Origin: Megascapheus bottae
Taxonomy: Eukaryota > Chordata > Mammalia > Rodentia > Geomyidae
Length of the DNA stretch: 64,000 nucleotides
Assembly: GCA_024803745.1 (NCBI GenBank)
Contig: JANJXV010000266.1
Coordinates: forward strand, 1,240,001-1,304,000
Reading direction: 5' to 3'
Positions within the stretch are counted from its first letter, which is position 1. Each line of letters opens with the position of its first letter. The position numbers and the translations under genes were made by a program. The notes beneath the pieces are model-generated. The model saw only the letters and a list, made by a program, of their open reading frames with translations. It was not told the DNA's origin and did no database searches. Shown here piece by piece: positions 24,550 through 35,910 of the stretch.

Positions 24550-27496
24550 AGAGGTGTGTGAAGTCATAGAATGGAGGTGTGTCAACTCATAAAGTAGGTC
24601 TGTGAAGTCATAGAATGGAGGTGTGTGAAGTCATAGAATGGAGGTGTGTGATGTCACAGAATTTAGGTGTGTGAAGTCAGTAAGGAGGTGTGTGAGGTCA
24701 GAATGGAGATGTGTGAAGTCATAGAATGGAGGTGTGTGAAGTCACAATGCAGGTGTGTGAACTCATAGAATGGAGGTGTGTGAAGTTACAATGTAGGTGT
24801 GTGAAGTCATAGAATGGAGGTGTGTGAAGTCACAATAGAGGTGTGCAAAGTCATAGAATGGAGGTGTGTGAAGTCAGAATGGAGCTTTGTGAAGTCATAG
24901 AATGGAGGTGTGTGAAGTCAGAATGGAGGTGTGTGAACTCATAGAATGGAGGTGTGTGAAATCACAGAATGGAAGTGTGTGAAGTCATAGAATGGAGGTG
25001 CGTGAAATCATAGAATGAAGGTGTGTGAAGACAAAATTGTGGTGTGGGAACTCATAGAATGGATGTGTGTGAACTCATAGAATGGACATGTGTGAAGTCG
25101 TGGAATGGAGGTGTGTGAAGTCAAAGAATGGAGGCGTGTGATGTCAAACAATGGTGGTGTGTGAAGTCACACAATGGAGGTGTGTGATATCACAGAATGG
25201 AAGTGTGTGAAGTCAAAATGGAGGTGTGTGAAGTCACAGAATGGAGGTGTGTGAAGTCACAGAATGGAGGTGTGTGAAGTCAAAATGGAGGTGTGTGAAG
25301 TCAAAGAATGGAGGTGTGTTAACTCATAGAATGGAGGTTTGTGAAGTCATGGAATGGAGGTTTGTGAAGTGAATCATTGGAAGTGTGTGAAGTTACAGAA
25401 AGGAGATGTGTGAAGTCATAGAATGGAGGAGTGTAAAGTCAGAATTGAGATTTGTGAAGTCATAGAATGGAGGTGTGTGAAGTCATAGAATGTTGGTGTA
25501 TGAAGTCATAGAATGGAGGTGTATGGAGTCGTGGAATGGAGGTGTTTGAAGTCCGAATGCAGGTGTGTGAAATCATAGAATTGAGGTGTGTGTGGAGTCA
25601 TAGAATGGAGGTGTGTGAAGTCATAGAATGGAAGTGTGTGAAGTCATAGAATGGAGGTGTGTGATGTCATAGAATGTAGGTGTGTGAAGTCATACAATGG
25701 AGGTGTGTGAAGTCATGAAAGGGAGGTGTGTGAAGTCACAGAATGGAGGTGTGTGAAGTCACAATGGAGGTGTGTGAGGTCATAGAATGGAGGTGTGTGA
25801 AGTCAAAGAATGGAGGTGTGTGAAGTCATAGAATGGAGGTGTGTGAAATCACAGAATGGAGGTGTGTGAATTCGCAGAATGGAGGTGTGTAAAGTCACAG
25901 AGTGGAGATGTGTGAAGTCACAGAGTGGAGGTGTGTGAAGTCATAGAAGGGAGGTTTGTGAAGTCAAAGAATGGAGGTGTGTGAAGTCAGAATAGAGGTG
26001 TGTAAAGTCATATAATTGAGGTGTGTGAAGTCAGAATGGAGCTGTGTGAAGTCATAGAATTGAGGTGTGTGAAGTCAAAATGGAAGTGTGTAAACTCATA
26101 GAATGGAGGTGTGTGAAGTCACAGAATGGAGGTGTGTGAATTCAGATTGGAGGTGTGTGAAATCATAGAATGGAGGTGTGTCAACTCATAAAGTAGGTCT
26201 GTGAAGTCATAGAATGGAGGTGTGTGAAGTCATAGAATGGAGGTGTGTGAAATCATAGAATGGAGGTCTGTGAAGTCACAGAATTTAGGTGTGAGAATTC
26301 AGTATGGAGGTGTGTGAGGTCAGAATGGAGATGTGTGAAGTCATAGAATGGAGGTGTGTGAAGTCACAATGCAGGTGTGTGAACTCATAGAATGGAGGTG
26401 TGTAAAGTCACAATGTAGGTGTGTGAAGTCATAGAATGGAGGTTTGTGAAGTCATAGAATGGAGGTGTGTGAAGTCACAGAATGGAGGTGTGTGAAGTCA
26501 AAATGGTGGTGTGTGAAGTCACAAATGGAGGTGTGTGAAGTCACAGAATGGAGGTGTGTGAAGTCAAAATGGAGGTGTGTGAAGTCAAAGAATGGAGGTG
26601 TGTGTACTCATAGAATGGAGGTGTGTGAAGTCATGGAATGGAGGTTTGTGAAGTCAAACGTTGGAAGTGTGGGAAGTTAAAAAAAGGACATGTGTGAAGT
26701 CATAGAATGGAGGTGTGTGAAGTCATAGAATGGAGGAGTGTGAAGTCAGAATGGAGATTTGTGAAGTCACAGAATGGAGGCGTGTGAAGTCATAGAATGT
26801 TGGTGTATGAAGTCATAGAAGGGAGGTGTATGAAGTCATAGAATGGAAGTGTATGAAGTCAGAGTGCAGGTGTGTGAAGTCACAGAATGGAAGTGTGTGA
26901 AGTCATCGAATGGAGGTCTGTGATGATATAGAATGGAGGTGTGTGAAGTCACAGAATGGCCGTGTGTGAAGTCACAATACAGGTTTGTGAAGTCATAGAA
27001 TGGAGGTGTGTGAAGTCATAGAATGGAGGTGTGTGAAATCTCAGAATGGAGGGGAATGAATTCGCAAAATGGAGGTGTGTAAAGACACAGAGTGGAGATG
27101 TGTGCATTCACAGAGTGGAGTTGGGTGAAGTCATAAAAAGGAGGTTTGTGAAGTCACAGAATGGAGGTGTGTGGTGTGCAAAGTCATAGAATGGAGGTGT
27201 GTGAAGTCAGAATGGAGCTGTGTGAATTCATAGAATGGAGGTGTGTGAAGTCAGAATGGAGGTGTGTGAACTCATAGAATGGAGGTGTGTGAAGTCACAG
27301 AATGGAGGTGTGTGAAGTCATAGAATGGAGGTGTGTGAAATCATAGAATGGAGGTGTGTGAAGTCATAGAATGGAGGTGTGTAAAGTCATAGAATGGAGG
27401 TTTGTGAAGTCATAGAATGGAGGTGTGTGAAGTCATAGTATGGAGATGTGTGAAATCATAGAATGGAGTTTTGTGAAGTCACAGAATGGAGCTGTG

Positions 27497-27503
27497 TGAG
27501 TCA
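27497..27503. other. TGAGTCA heptamer series (representative site)
   Basis: Loss of one A from the core TGAAGTCA gives TGAGTCA, the consensus AP-1 heptamer. It always sits in the same variant context, ahead of GAATTGAGG. I counted 21 copies, starting at 10628, 12872, 15244, 18742, 20049, 23546, 27497, 29654, 31811, 35762, 37891, 40048, 42205, 44567, 46121, 48883, 52287, 54695, 57457, 60928 and 62792. I saw none left of 10.6 kb. It is a good marker for the longer units. A protein-binding role is only possible, not shown. Confidence 0.8.
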
Positions 27504-28090
27504 GAATTGAGGTGTGTGAAGTCATAGAATGCAGATGTGTGAAGTCATAGAATGGAGATTTGTGCAGTCACCGAAGGGAGGTTTGTGAAGTCATAGAATG
27601 GAGGTATGTGAAGTCAAATTGGAGGGGTGTGAAGTCAGAGAATGGAGGTGTGTGAAGTCATAGAATGGACGTGGGTGAAGTCATAGAATGGAGGTGTGTG
27701 AAGTCACTGAATGGACGAGTTTAAAGTCATTGAATGGAGGTGTGTGAAGTCAGAGAATTGAGCTGTTTGAAGTCATATATTGGAGGTGTGTGAAGTCAAA
27801 AAGGATGTGTGAAGTCATAGAATGTAGGTGTGTGAAGTCATAGAATGGAGATGTGTGAAGTCACAGAATGGAGGTGTGTGAACTCAGAATGGAGGTGTGT
27901 GAAGTCACAGAATGGAGGTTTGTGAAGTCATAGAATGGAAGTATGTGAAGTCATAGAATGGACGTGTGTGAAGTCAGAATGGAGGTGTGTTAAGTCACCG
28001 AACGGAGTTTTGTGAACTCAGTATGGAGATGTGTGAAGTCACAGAATGGAGGTTGGTGATGTCATAGAGGGAGGTGTGTGAGGTCATAGA

Positions 28091-28117
28091 ATGGATGTTT
28101 CTGAAGTAAGAATGAAG
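28091..28117 (+). other. Marker monomer TTTCTGAAGTAAG (representative)
   Basis: A rare monomer pair in which GGAGGTGTGTGAAG becomes GGATGTTTCTGAAG and the linker becomes TAAGAATGA. TTTCTG starts at 189, 1948, 6803, 10938, 19343, 24147, 28098, 30255, 32412, 38492, 40649, 42806, 49417, 58058 and 63349. A form with AAGAAAG is at 52865 and 61506. A TTTGTGAAGTAAG form is at 4418, 11608, 16449, 21252, 47123 and 55697. It occurs once per long unit and gives direct readings of the 2,157, 4,804 and 8,641 bp periods. Confidence 0.85.
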
Positions 28118-29407
28118 GTGTGTGAAGTCATAGAATGTAGGTGGGTGAAGTCATAGAAAGGAGGTGGGGGAAGTCATAGAATGGAGGAGTGTGAAGTCAT
28201 AGAGTGGAGGTGAGTGTAGTCACAGTTTCGAGGTCTATGAAGTCATAGATTGGAGGTGTGTGATGTCAGAATGCAGGTGTGTGAAGTCATAGAATGGAGG
28301 TGTGTGAAGTCAAAGAATGGAGGTGTTTGAAGTCGTAGAATGGAGGTGTGTGAAATCACAGAATGGAGGTGTGTGAATTCGCAGAATGGAGGTGTGTAAA
28401 GTCACAGAGTGGAGATGTGTGAAGTCACAGGGTGGAGGTGTGTGAAGTCATAGAAGGGAGGTTTGTGAAGTCATAGAATGGAGGTGTGTGAAGTCATAGA
28501 ATGGAGTATTGTGAAGTCACCGAAGGGAGGTTTGTGAAGTCATAGAATGGAGGTATGAGAAATCAAATTAGAGGGGTGTGAAGTCGTAGAATGGAGGTGT
28601 GTGAAGTCATAGAATGGAGGTGGGTGAAGTCATAGAATAGAGGTGTGTGAATTCAGATTGGAGGTGTGTGAAGTCATAGAATGGAGGTGTGTCAACTCAG
28701 AAAGGAGGTGTGTGAGGTCATAGAATGGAGGTGAGTGAAGTCATAGAATGGAAGTGTGTGAAATCATAGAATGGAGGTGTGTGAAGTCACAGAATTTAGG
28801 TGTGTGAAGTCAGAATGGAGGTGTGTGAGGTCAGAATGGAGGTGTGTGAAGTCATAGAATGGAGGTGGGTGAAGTCACAATGCAGGTGTGTGAACTCATA
28901 GAATGGAGGTGTGTGAAGTCACAGTGGAGGTGTGTGAAGTCATAGAATGGAGGTGTGTGAAGTCATAGAATGGAGGTGTGTGAAGTCACAGAATGGAGGT
29001 GTGTGAAGTCATAGAATGGAGGTGTATGAAGTCACAGAATGGAGGTGTGTGAAATCATAGAATGGAGGTATGTGAAGTCACAGAATGTAGGTGTGTGAAG
29101 TCAGAATGGAGGTGTGTGAAGTCATAGAATGGAGGTGTGTGAAGTCAGAATGGAGGTGTGAAGTCATAGAATGGAGGTGGGTGAAGTCATAGAAATTAGG
29201 TGTGGGAAGTCATAGAATGGAGATGTGTGAAGTCATAGAGTGGAGGTGAGTGAAGTCACAGATTCGAGGTCTGTGAAGTCATAGAATGGAGGTGTGTGAA
29301 GACAGAATGTAGGTGTTCGAAGTCATAGAATAGAGGTGTGTGAAGTCAGAATGGAGGTGTGTGAAGTCATAGAATGGAGGTGTGTGAACTCATAGAATGG
29401 AGGTGTG

Positions 29408-29415
29408 TGACGTCA
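29408..29415. other. TGACGTCA palindrome series (representative site)
   Basis: One substitution (A to C) turns the core TGAAGTCA into TGACGTCA, the perfect cAMP-response-element palindrome bound by CREB/ATF proteins. I counted 25 copies by eye, starting at 5724, 6040, 9261, 10763, 11300, 12153, 12199, 14862, 15042, 16141, 16996, 19847, 20946, 21799, 29408, 31565, 39802, 41959, 45697, 45875, 46815, 54271, 54449, 55389 and 62546. Most are followed by CA. Many are carried by segment duplication. The sequence match is certain; any binding or regulatory role is not shown. Confidence 0.8.
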
Positions 29416-30157
29416 CAATGGAAGTTTGTGAAGTCATAGAATGGAGGTGTGTGAAATCACAGAATGGAGGTGTGTGAAGTCATAAAATGCAGGTGTGTGA
29501 AGTCAGAATGGAGGTGTGTGAAGTCACAGAATGGAGGTGTGTGAACTCAGAATGGAGGTGTGTGAAGTCATACATGGAGGTGTGTGAAGTCATAGTATGG
29601 AGATATGTGAAATCATAGAATGGAGATTTGTGAAGTCACAGAATGGAATTGTGTGAGTCAGAATTGAGGTGTGTGAAGTCATAGAATGTAGATGTGTGAA
29701 GTCATAGAATGGAGTATTGTGAAGTCAACGAAGGGAGGTTTGTGAAGTCATAGAATGGAGGTATGAGAAATCAAATTAGAGGGGTGTGAAGTCGGAGAAT
29801 GGAGGTGTGTGAAGTCATAGAATGGAGGTGGGTGAAGTCATAGAATGGAGGTGTGTGAAGTCACTGAATGGACGAGTTTAAAGTCATTGAATGGAGGTGT
29901 GTGAAGTCAGAGAATTGAGCTATTTGAAGTCATATATTGGAGGTGAGTGAAGTCAAAATGGATGTGTGAAGTCATAGAATGTAGGTGTGTGAAGTCATAG
30001 AATGGAGGTGTGTGAAGTCACAAAATGGAGGTGTGTGAACTCAGAATGGAGGTGTGTGAAGTCACAGAATGGAGGTTTGTGAAGTCATAGAATGGAAGTA
30101 TGTGAAGTCATAGAATGGACGTGTGTGAAGTCAGAATGGAGGTGTGTTAAGTCACCG

Positions 30158-32314
30158 AACGGAGTTTTGTGAACTCAGTATGGAGATGTGTGAAGTCACA
30201 GAATGGAGGTTGGTGATGTCATAGAGGGAGGTGTGTGAGGTCATAGAATGGATGTTTCTGAAGTAAGAATGAAGGTGTGTGAAGTCATAGAATGTAGGTG
30301 GGTGAAGTCATAGAAAGGAGGTGGGGGAAGTCATAGAATGGAGGAGTGTGAAGTCATAGAGTGGAGGTGAGTGTAGTCACAGTTTCGAGGTCTATGAAGT
30401 CATAGATTGGAGGTGTGTGATGTCAGAATGCAGGTGTGTGAAGTCATAGAATGGAGGTGTGTGAAGTCAAAGAATGGAGGTGTTTGAAGTCGTAGAATGG
30501 AGGTGTGTGAAATCACAGAATGGAGGTGTGTGAATTCGCAGAATGGAGGTGTGTAAAGTCACAGAGTGGAGATGTGTGAAGTCACAGGGTGGAGGTGTGT
30601 GAAGTCATAGAAGGGAGGTTTGTGAAGTCATAGAATGGAGGTGTGTGAAGTCATAGAATGGAGTATTGTGAAGTCACCGAAGGGAGGTTTGTGAAGTCAT
30701 AGAATGGAGGTATGAGAAATCAAATTAGAGGGGTGTGAAGTCGTAGAATGGAGGTGTGTGAAGTCATAGAATGGAGGTGGGTGAAGTCATAGAATAGAGG
30801 TGTGTGAATTCAGATTGGAGGTGTGTGAAGTCATAGAATGGAGGTGTGTCAACTCAGAAAGGAGGTGTGTGAGGTCATAGAATGGAGGTGAGTGAAGTCA
30901 TAGAATGGAAGTGTGTGAAATCATAGAATGGAGGTGTGTGAAGTCACAGAATTTAGGTGTGTGAAGTCAGAATGGAGGTGTGTGAGGTCAGAATGGAGGT
31001 GTGTGAAGTCATAGAATGGAGGTGGGTGAAGTCACAATGCAGGTGTGTGAACTCATAGAATGGAGGTGTGTGAAGTCACAGTGGAGGTGTGTGAAGTCAT
31101 AGAATGGAGGTGTGTGAAGTCATAGAATGGAGGTGTGTGAAGTCACAGAATGGAGGTGTGTGAAGTCATAGAATGGAGGTGTATGAAGTCACAGAATGGA
31201 GGTGTGTGAAATCATAGAATGGAGGTATGTGAAGTCACAGAATGTAGGTGTGTGAAGTCAGAATGGAGGTGTGTGAAGTCATAGAATGGAGGTGTGTGAA
31301 GTCAGAATGGAGGTGTGAAGTCATAGAATGGAGGTGGGTGAAGTCATAGAAATTAGGTGTGGGAAGTCATAGAATGGAGATGTGTGAAGTCATAGAGTGG
31401 AGGTGAGTGAAGTCACAGATTCGAGGTCTGTGAAGTCATAGAATGGAGGTGTGTGAAGACAGAATGTAGGTGTTCGAAGTCATAGAATAGAGGTGTGTGA
31501 AGTCAGAATGGAGGTGTGTGAAGTCATAGAATGGAGGTGTGTGAACTCATAGAATGGAGGTGTGTGACGTCACAATGGAAGTTTGTGAAGTCATAGAATG
31601 GAGGTGTGTGAAATCACAGAATGGAGGTGTGTGAAGTCATAAAATGCAGGTGTGTGAAGTCAGAATGGAGGTGTGTGAAGTCACAGAATGGAGGTGTGTG
31701 AACTCAGAATGGAGGTGTGTGAAGTCATACATGGAGGTGTGTGAAGTCATAGTATGGAGATATGTGAAATCATAGAATGGAGATTTGTGAAGTCACAGAA
31801 TGGAATTGTGTGAGTCAGAATTGAGGTGTGTGAAGTCATAGAATGTAGATGTGTGAAGTCATAGAATGGAGTATTGTGAAGTCAACGAAGGGAGGTTTGT
31901 GAAGTCATAGAATGGAGGTATGAGAAATCAAATTAGAGGGGTGTGAAGTCGGAGAATGGAGGTGTGTGAAGTCATAGAATGGAGGTGGGTGAAGTCATAG
32001 AATGGAGGTGTGTGAAGTCACTGAATGGACGAGTTTAAAGTCATTGAATGGAGGTGTGTGAAGTCAGAGAATTGAGCTATTTGAAGTCATATATTGGAGG
32101 TGAGTGAAGTCAAAATGGATGTGTGAAGTCATAGAATGTAGGTGTGTGAAGTCATAGAATGGAGGTGTGTGAAGTCACAAAATGGAGGTGTGTGAACTCA
32201 GAATGGAGGTGTGTGAAGTCACAGAATGGAGGTTTGTGAAGTCATAGAATGGAAGTATGTGAAGTCATAGAATGGACGTGTGTGAAGTCAGAATGGAGGT
32301 GTGTTAAGTCACCG
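30158..32314 (+). repeat. 2,157-bp tandem unit, left copy, unit 2
   Basis: This second unit is colinear with unit 1 throughout. TGACGTCA is at 31,565 and TGAGTCA at 31,811, both exactly 2,157 bp after their partners. The unit ends where CACCGAACGG becomes CACCGATTGG (32,311) and TGATGTCATAGAGGG becomes TGATGTCATATATGG. That change marks the switch to different flanking sequence. Confidence 0.88.
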
Positions 32315-33781
32315 ATTGGAGTTTTGTGAACTCAGTATGGAGATGTGTGAAGTCATAGAATGGAGGTTGGTGATGTCATATATGGAGGTGTGTGAGGTCA
32401 TAGAATGGATGTTTCTGAAGTAAGAATGAAGGTGTGTGAAGTCATAGAATGAAGGTGGGTGAAGTCATAGAAAGGAGGTGTGGGAAGTCATAGAATGGAG
32501 GAGTGTGAAGTCATAGACTGGAGGTGAGTGAAGTCATAGATTCGAGGTCTGTGAAGTCATAGATTGGAGGTGTGTGATGTCAGAATGCAGGTGTGTGAAG
32601 TCATAGAATGGAGGTGTGTGAAGTCAAAGAATGGAGGTGTGTGAAGTCATAGAATGGAGGTGTGTGAAATCACAGAATGGAGGTGTGTGAATTGGCAGAA
32701 TGGAGGTGTGTAAAGTCACAGAGTGGAGATGTGTGAAGTCACAGAGTGGAGGTGTGTGAAGTCATAGAAGGGAGGTTTTTGAAGTCATAGAATGGAGGTG
32801 TGTGAAGTCAGAATAGAGGTGTGTGAAGTCATAGAATGGAGGTGTGTCAACTCATAAAGTAGGTCTGTGAAGTCATAGAATGGAGGTGTGTGAAGTCATA
32901 GAATGGAGGTGTGTGATGTCACAGAATTTAGGTGTGTGAAGTCAGTAAGGAGGTGTGTGAGGTCAGAATGGAGATGTGTGAAGTCATAGAATGGAGGTGT
33001 GTGAAGTCACAATGCAGGTGTGTGAACTCATAGAATGGAGGTGTGTGAAGTTACAATGTAGGTGTGTGAAGTCATAGAATGGAGGTGTGTGAAGTCACAA
33101 TAGAGGTGTGCAAAGTCATAGAATGGAGGTGTGTGAAGTCAGAATGGAGCTTTGTGAAGTCATAGAATGGAGGTGTGTGAAGTCAGAATGGAGGTGTGTG
33201 AACTCATAGAATGGAGGTGTGTGAAATCACAGAATGGAAGTGTGTGAAGTCATAGAATGGAGGTGCGTGAAATCATAGAATGAAGGTGTGTGAAGACAAA
33301 ATTGTGGTGTGGGAACTCATAGAATGGATGTGTGTGAACTCATAGAATGGACATGTGTGAAGTCGTGGAATGGAGGTGTGTGAAGTCAAAGAATGGAGGC
33401 GTGTGATGTCAAACAATGGTGGTGTGTGAAGTCACACAATGGAGGTGTGTGATATCACAGAATGGAAGTGTGTGAAGTCAAAATGGAGGTGTGTGAAGTC
33501 ACAGAATGGAGGTGTGTGAAGTCACAGAATGGAGGTGTGTGAAGTCAAAATGGAGGTGTGTGAAGTCAAAGAATGGAGGTGTGTTAACTCATAGAATGGA
33601 GGTTTGTGAAGTCATGGAATGGAGGTTTGTGAAGTGAATCATTGGAAGTGTGTGAAGTTACAGAAAGGAGATGTGTGAAGTCATAGAATGGAGGAGTGTA
33701 AAGTCAGAATTGAGATTTGTGAAGTCATAGAATGGAGGTGTGTGAAGTCATAGAATGTTGGTGTATGAAGTCATAGAATGG

Positions 33782-35910
33782 AGGTGTATGGAGTCGTGGA
33801 ATGGAGGTGTTTGAAGTCCGAATGCAGGTGTGTGAAATCATAGAATTGAGGTGTGTGTGGAGTCATAGAATGGAGGTGTGTGAAGTCATAGAATGGAAGT
33901 GTGTGAAGTCATAGAATGGAGGTGTGTGATGTCATAGAATGTAGGTGTGTGAAGTCATACAATGGAGGTGTGTGAAGTCATGAAAGGGAGGTGTGTGAAG
34001 TCACAGAATGGAGGTGTGTGAAGTCACAATGGAGGTGTGTGAGGTCATAGAATGGAGGTGTGTGAAGTCAAAGAATGGAGGTGTGTGAAGTCATAGAATG
34101 GAGGTGTGTGAAATCACAGAATGGAGGTGTGTGAATTCGCAGAATGGAGGTGTGTAAAGTCACAGAGTGGAGATGTGTGAAGTCACAGAGTGGAGGTGTG
34201 TGAAGTCATAGAAGGGAGGTTTGTGAAGTCAAAGAATGGAGGTGTGTGAAGTCAGAATAGAGGTGTGTAAAGTCATATAATTGAGGTGTGTGAAGTCAGA
34301 ATGGAGCTGTGTGAAGTCATAGAATTGAGGTGTGTGAAGTCAAAATGGAAGTGTGTAAACTCATAGAATGGAGGTGTGTGAAGTCACAGAATGGAGGTGT
34401 GTGAATTCAGATTGGAGGTGTGTGAAATCATAGAATGGAGGTGTGTCAACTCATAAAGTAGGTCTGTGAAGTCATAGAATGGAGGTGTGTGAAGTCATAG
34501 AATGGAGGTGTGTGAAATCATAGAATGGAGGTCTGTGAAGTCACAGAATTTAGGTGTGAGAATTCAGTATGGAGGTGTGTGAGGTCAGAATGGAGATGTG
34601 TGAAGTCATAGAATGGAGGTGTGTGAAGTCACAATGCAGGTGTGTGAACTCATAGAATGGAGGTGTGTAAAGTCACAATGTAGGTGTGTGAAGTCATAGA
34701 ATGGAGGTTTGTGAAGTCATAGAATGGAGGTGTGTGAAGTCACAGAATGGAGGTGTGTGAAGTCAAAATGGTGGTGTGTGAAGTCACAAATGGAGGTGTG
34801 TGAAGTCACAGAATGGAGGTGTGTGAAGTCAAAATGGAGGTGTGTGAAGTCAAAGAATGGAGGTGTGTGTACTCATAGAATGGAGGTGTGTGAAGTCATG
34901 GAATGGAGGTTTGTGAAGTCAAACGTTGGAAGTGTGGGAAGTTAAAAAAAGGACATGTGTGAAGTCATAGAATGGAGGTGTGTGAAGTCATAGAATGGAG
35001 GAGTGTGAAGTCAGAATGGAGATTTGTGAAGTCACAGAATGGAGGCGTGTGAAGTCATAGAATGTTGGTGTATGAAGTCATAGAAGGGAGGTGTATGAAG
35101 TCATAGAATGGAAGTGTATGAAGTCAGAGTGCAGGTGTGTGAAGTCACAGAATGGAAGTGTGTGAAGTCATCGAATGGAGGTCTGTGATGATATAGAATG
35201 GAGGTGTGTGAAGTCACAGAATGGCCGTGTGTGAAGTCACAATACAGGTTTGTGAAGTCATAGAATGGAGGTGTGTGAAGTCATAGAATGGAGGTGTGTG
35301 AAATCTCAGAATGGAGGGGAATGAATTCGCAAAATGGAGGTGTGTAAAGACACAGAGTGGAGATGTGTGCATTCACAGAGTGGAGTTGGGTGAAGTCATA
35401 AAAAGGAGGTTTGTGAAGTCACAGAATGGAGGTGTGTGGTGTGCAAAGTCATAGAATGGAGGTGTGTGAAGTCAGAATGGAGCTGTGTGAATTCATAGAA
35501 TGGAGGTGTGTGAAGTCAGAATGGAGGTGTGTGAACTCATAGAATGGAGGTGTGTGAAGTCACAGAATGGAGGTGTGTGAAGTCATAGAATGGAGGTGTG
35601 TGAAATCATAGAATGGAGGTGTGTGAAGTCATAGAATGGAGGTGTGTAAAGTCATAGAATGGAGGTTTGTGAAGTCATAGAATGGAGGTGTGTGAAGTCA
35701 TAGTATGGAGATGTGTGAAATCATAGAATGGAGTTTTGTGAAGTCACAGAATGGAGCTGTGTGAGTCAGAATTGAGGTGTGTGAAGTCATAGAATGCAGA
35801 TGTGTGAAGTCATAGAATGGAGATTTGTGCAGTCTCCGAAGGGAGGTTTGTGAAGTCATAGAATGGAGGTATGTGAAGTCAAATTGGAGGGGTGTGAAGT
35901 CAGAGAATGG
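33782..35910 (+). repeat. 2,129-bp tandem duplication, unit 1
   Basis: The first unit of a tandem pair found only in the right long copy. It starts at AGGTGTATGGAGTCGTGG. The left long copy has this stretch once (from about 25,517). Short open stretches such as the one at 34,724 lie in it and are carried unchanged into unit 2. Confidence 0.9.

Larger units (their letters stand above)
28001..30157 (+). repeat. 2,157-bp tandem unit, left copy, unit 1
   Basis: The first of two adjacent units with an exact 2,157-bp offset (anchors GATGTCATAGAGGG near 28,058/30,215 and TTTCTGAAGTAAG 28098/30255). It starts next to GTCACCGAACGG. I saw no length change between the units. It contains AGAAATTAGG, TGACGTCA (29,408) and TGAGTCA (29,654) marker monomers at fixed places. 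The unit is about 95 monomers long. Confidence 0.88.
24170..32434 (+). repeat. Long segment, left copy (8,265 bp)
   Basis: This segment repeats to its right with a constant offset of 8,265 bp up to about 27,646. Anchors are TCAACTCATAAAG at 24582/32847 and the ATG-led block at 26459/34724. After the extra 2,129 bp in the right copy the offset becomes 10,394. The left boundary lies between about 24,165 (GGTTTGTG here, GGTGTGTG at the right copy) and 24,257, beyond which the rare variant AGACTGG matches 32,517. It includes the ATAAAGTAGG, TGATATCACAG and GTGTGGTGTGC variants and ends with a 2,157-bp tandem pair. Confidence 0.85.

Noticed and set aside
26459..26680. A 73-residue open frame (MEVCEV..., repeated at 34,724 and 36,853) as a conserved small gene
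   Set aside because: It is the satellite read in frame. ATG GAG GTG TGT comes from AATGGAGGTGTGT in every monomer. It stays open only because 21-bp variants keep the frame and skip the GTG TGA phase. The identical copies are explained by the 8,265-bp and 2,129-bp duplications, not by selection.
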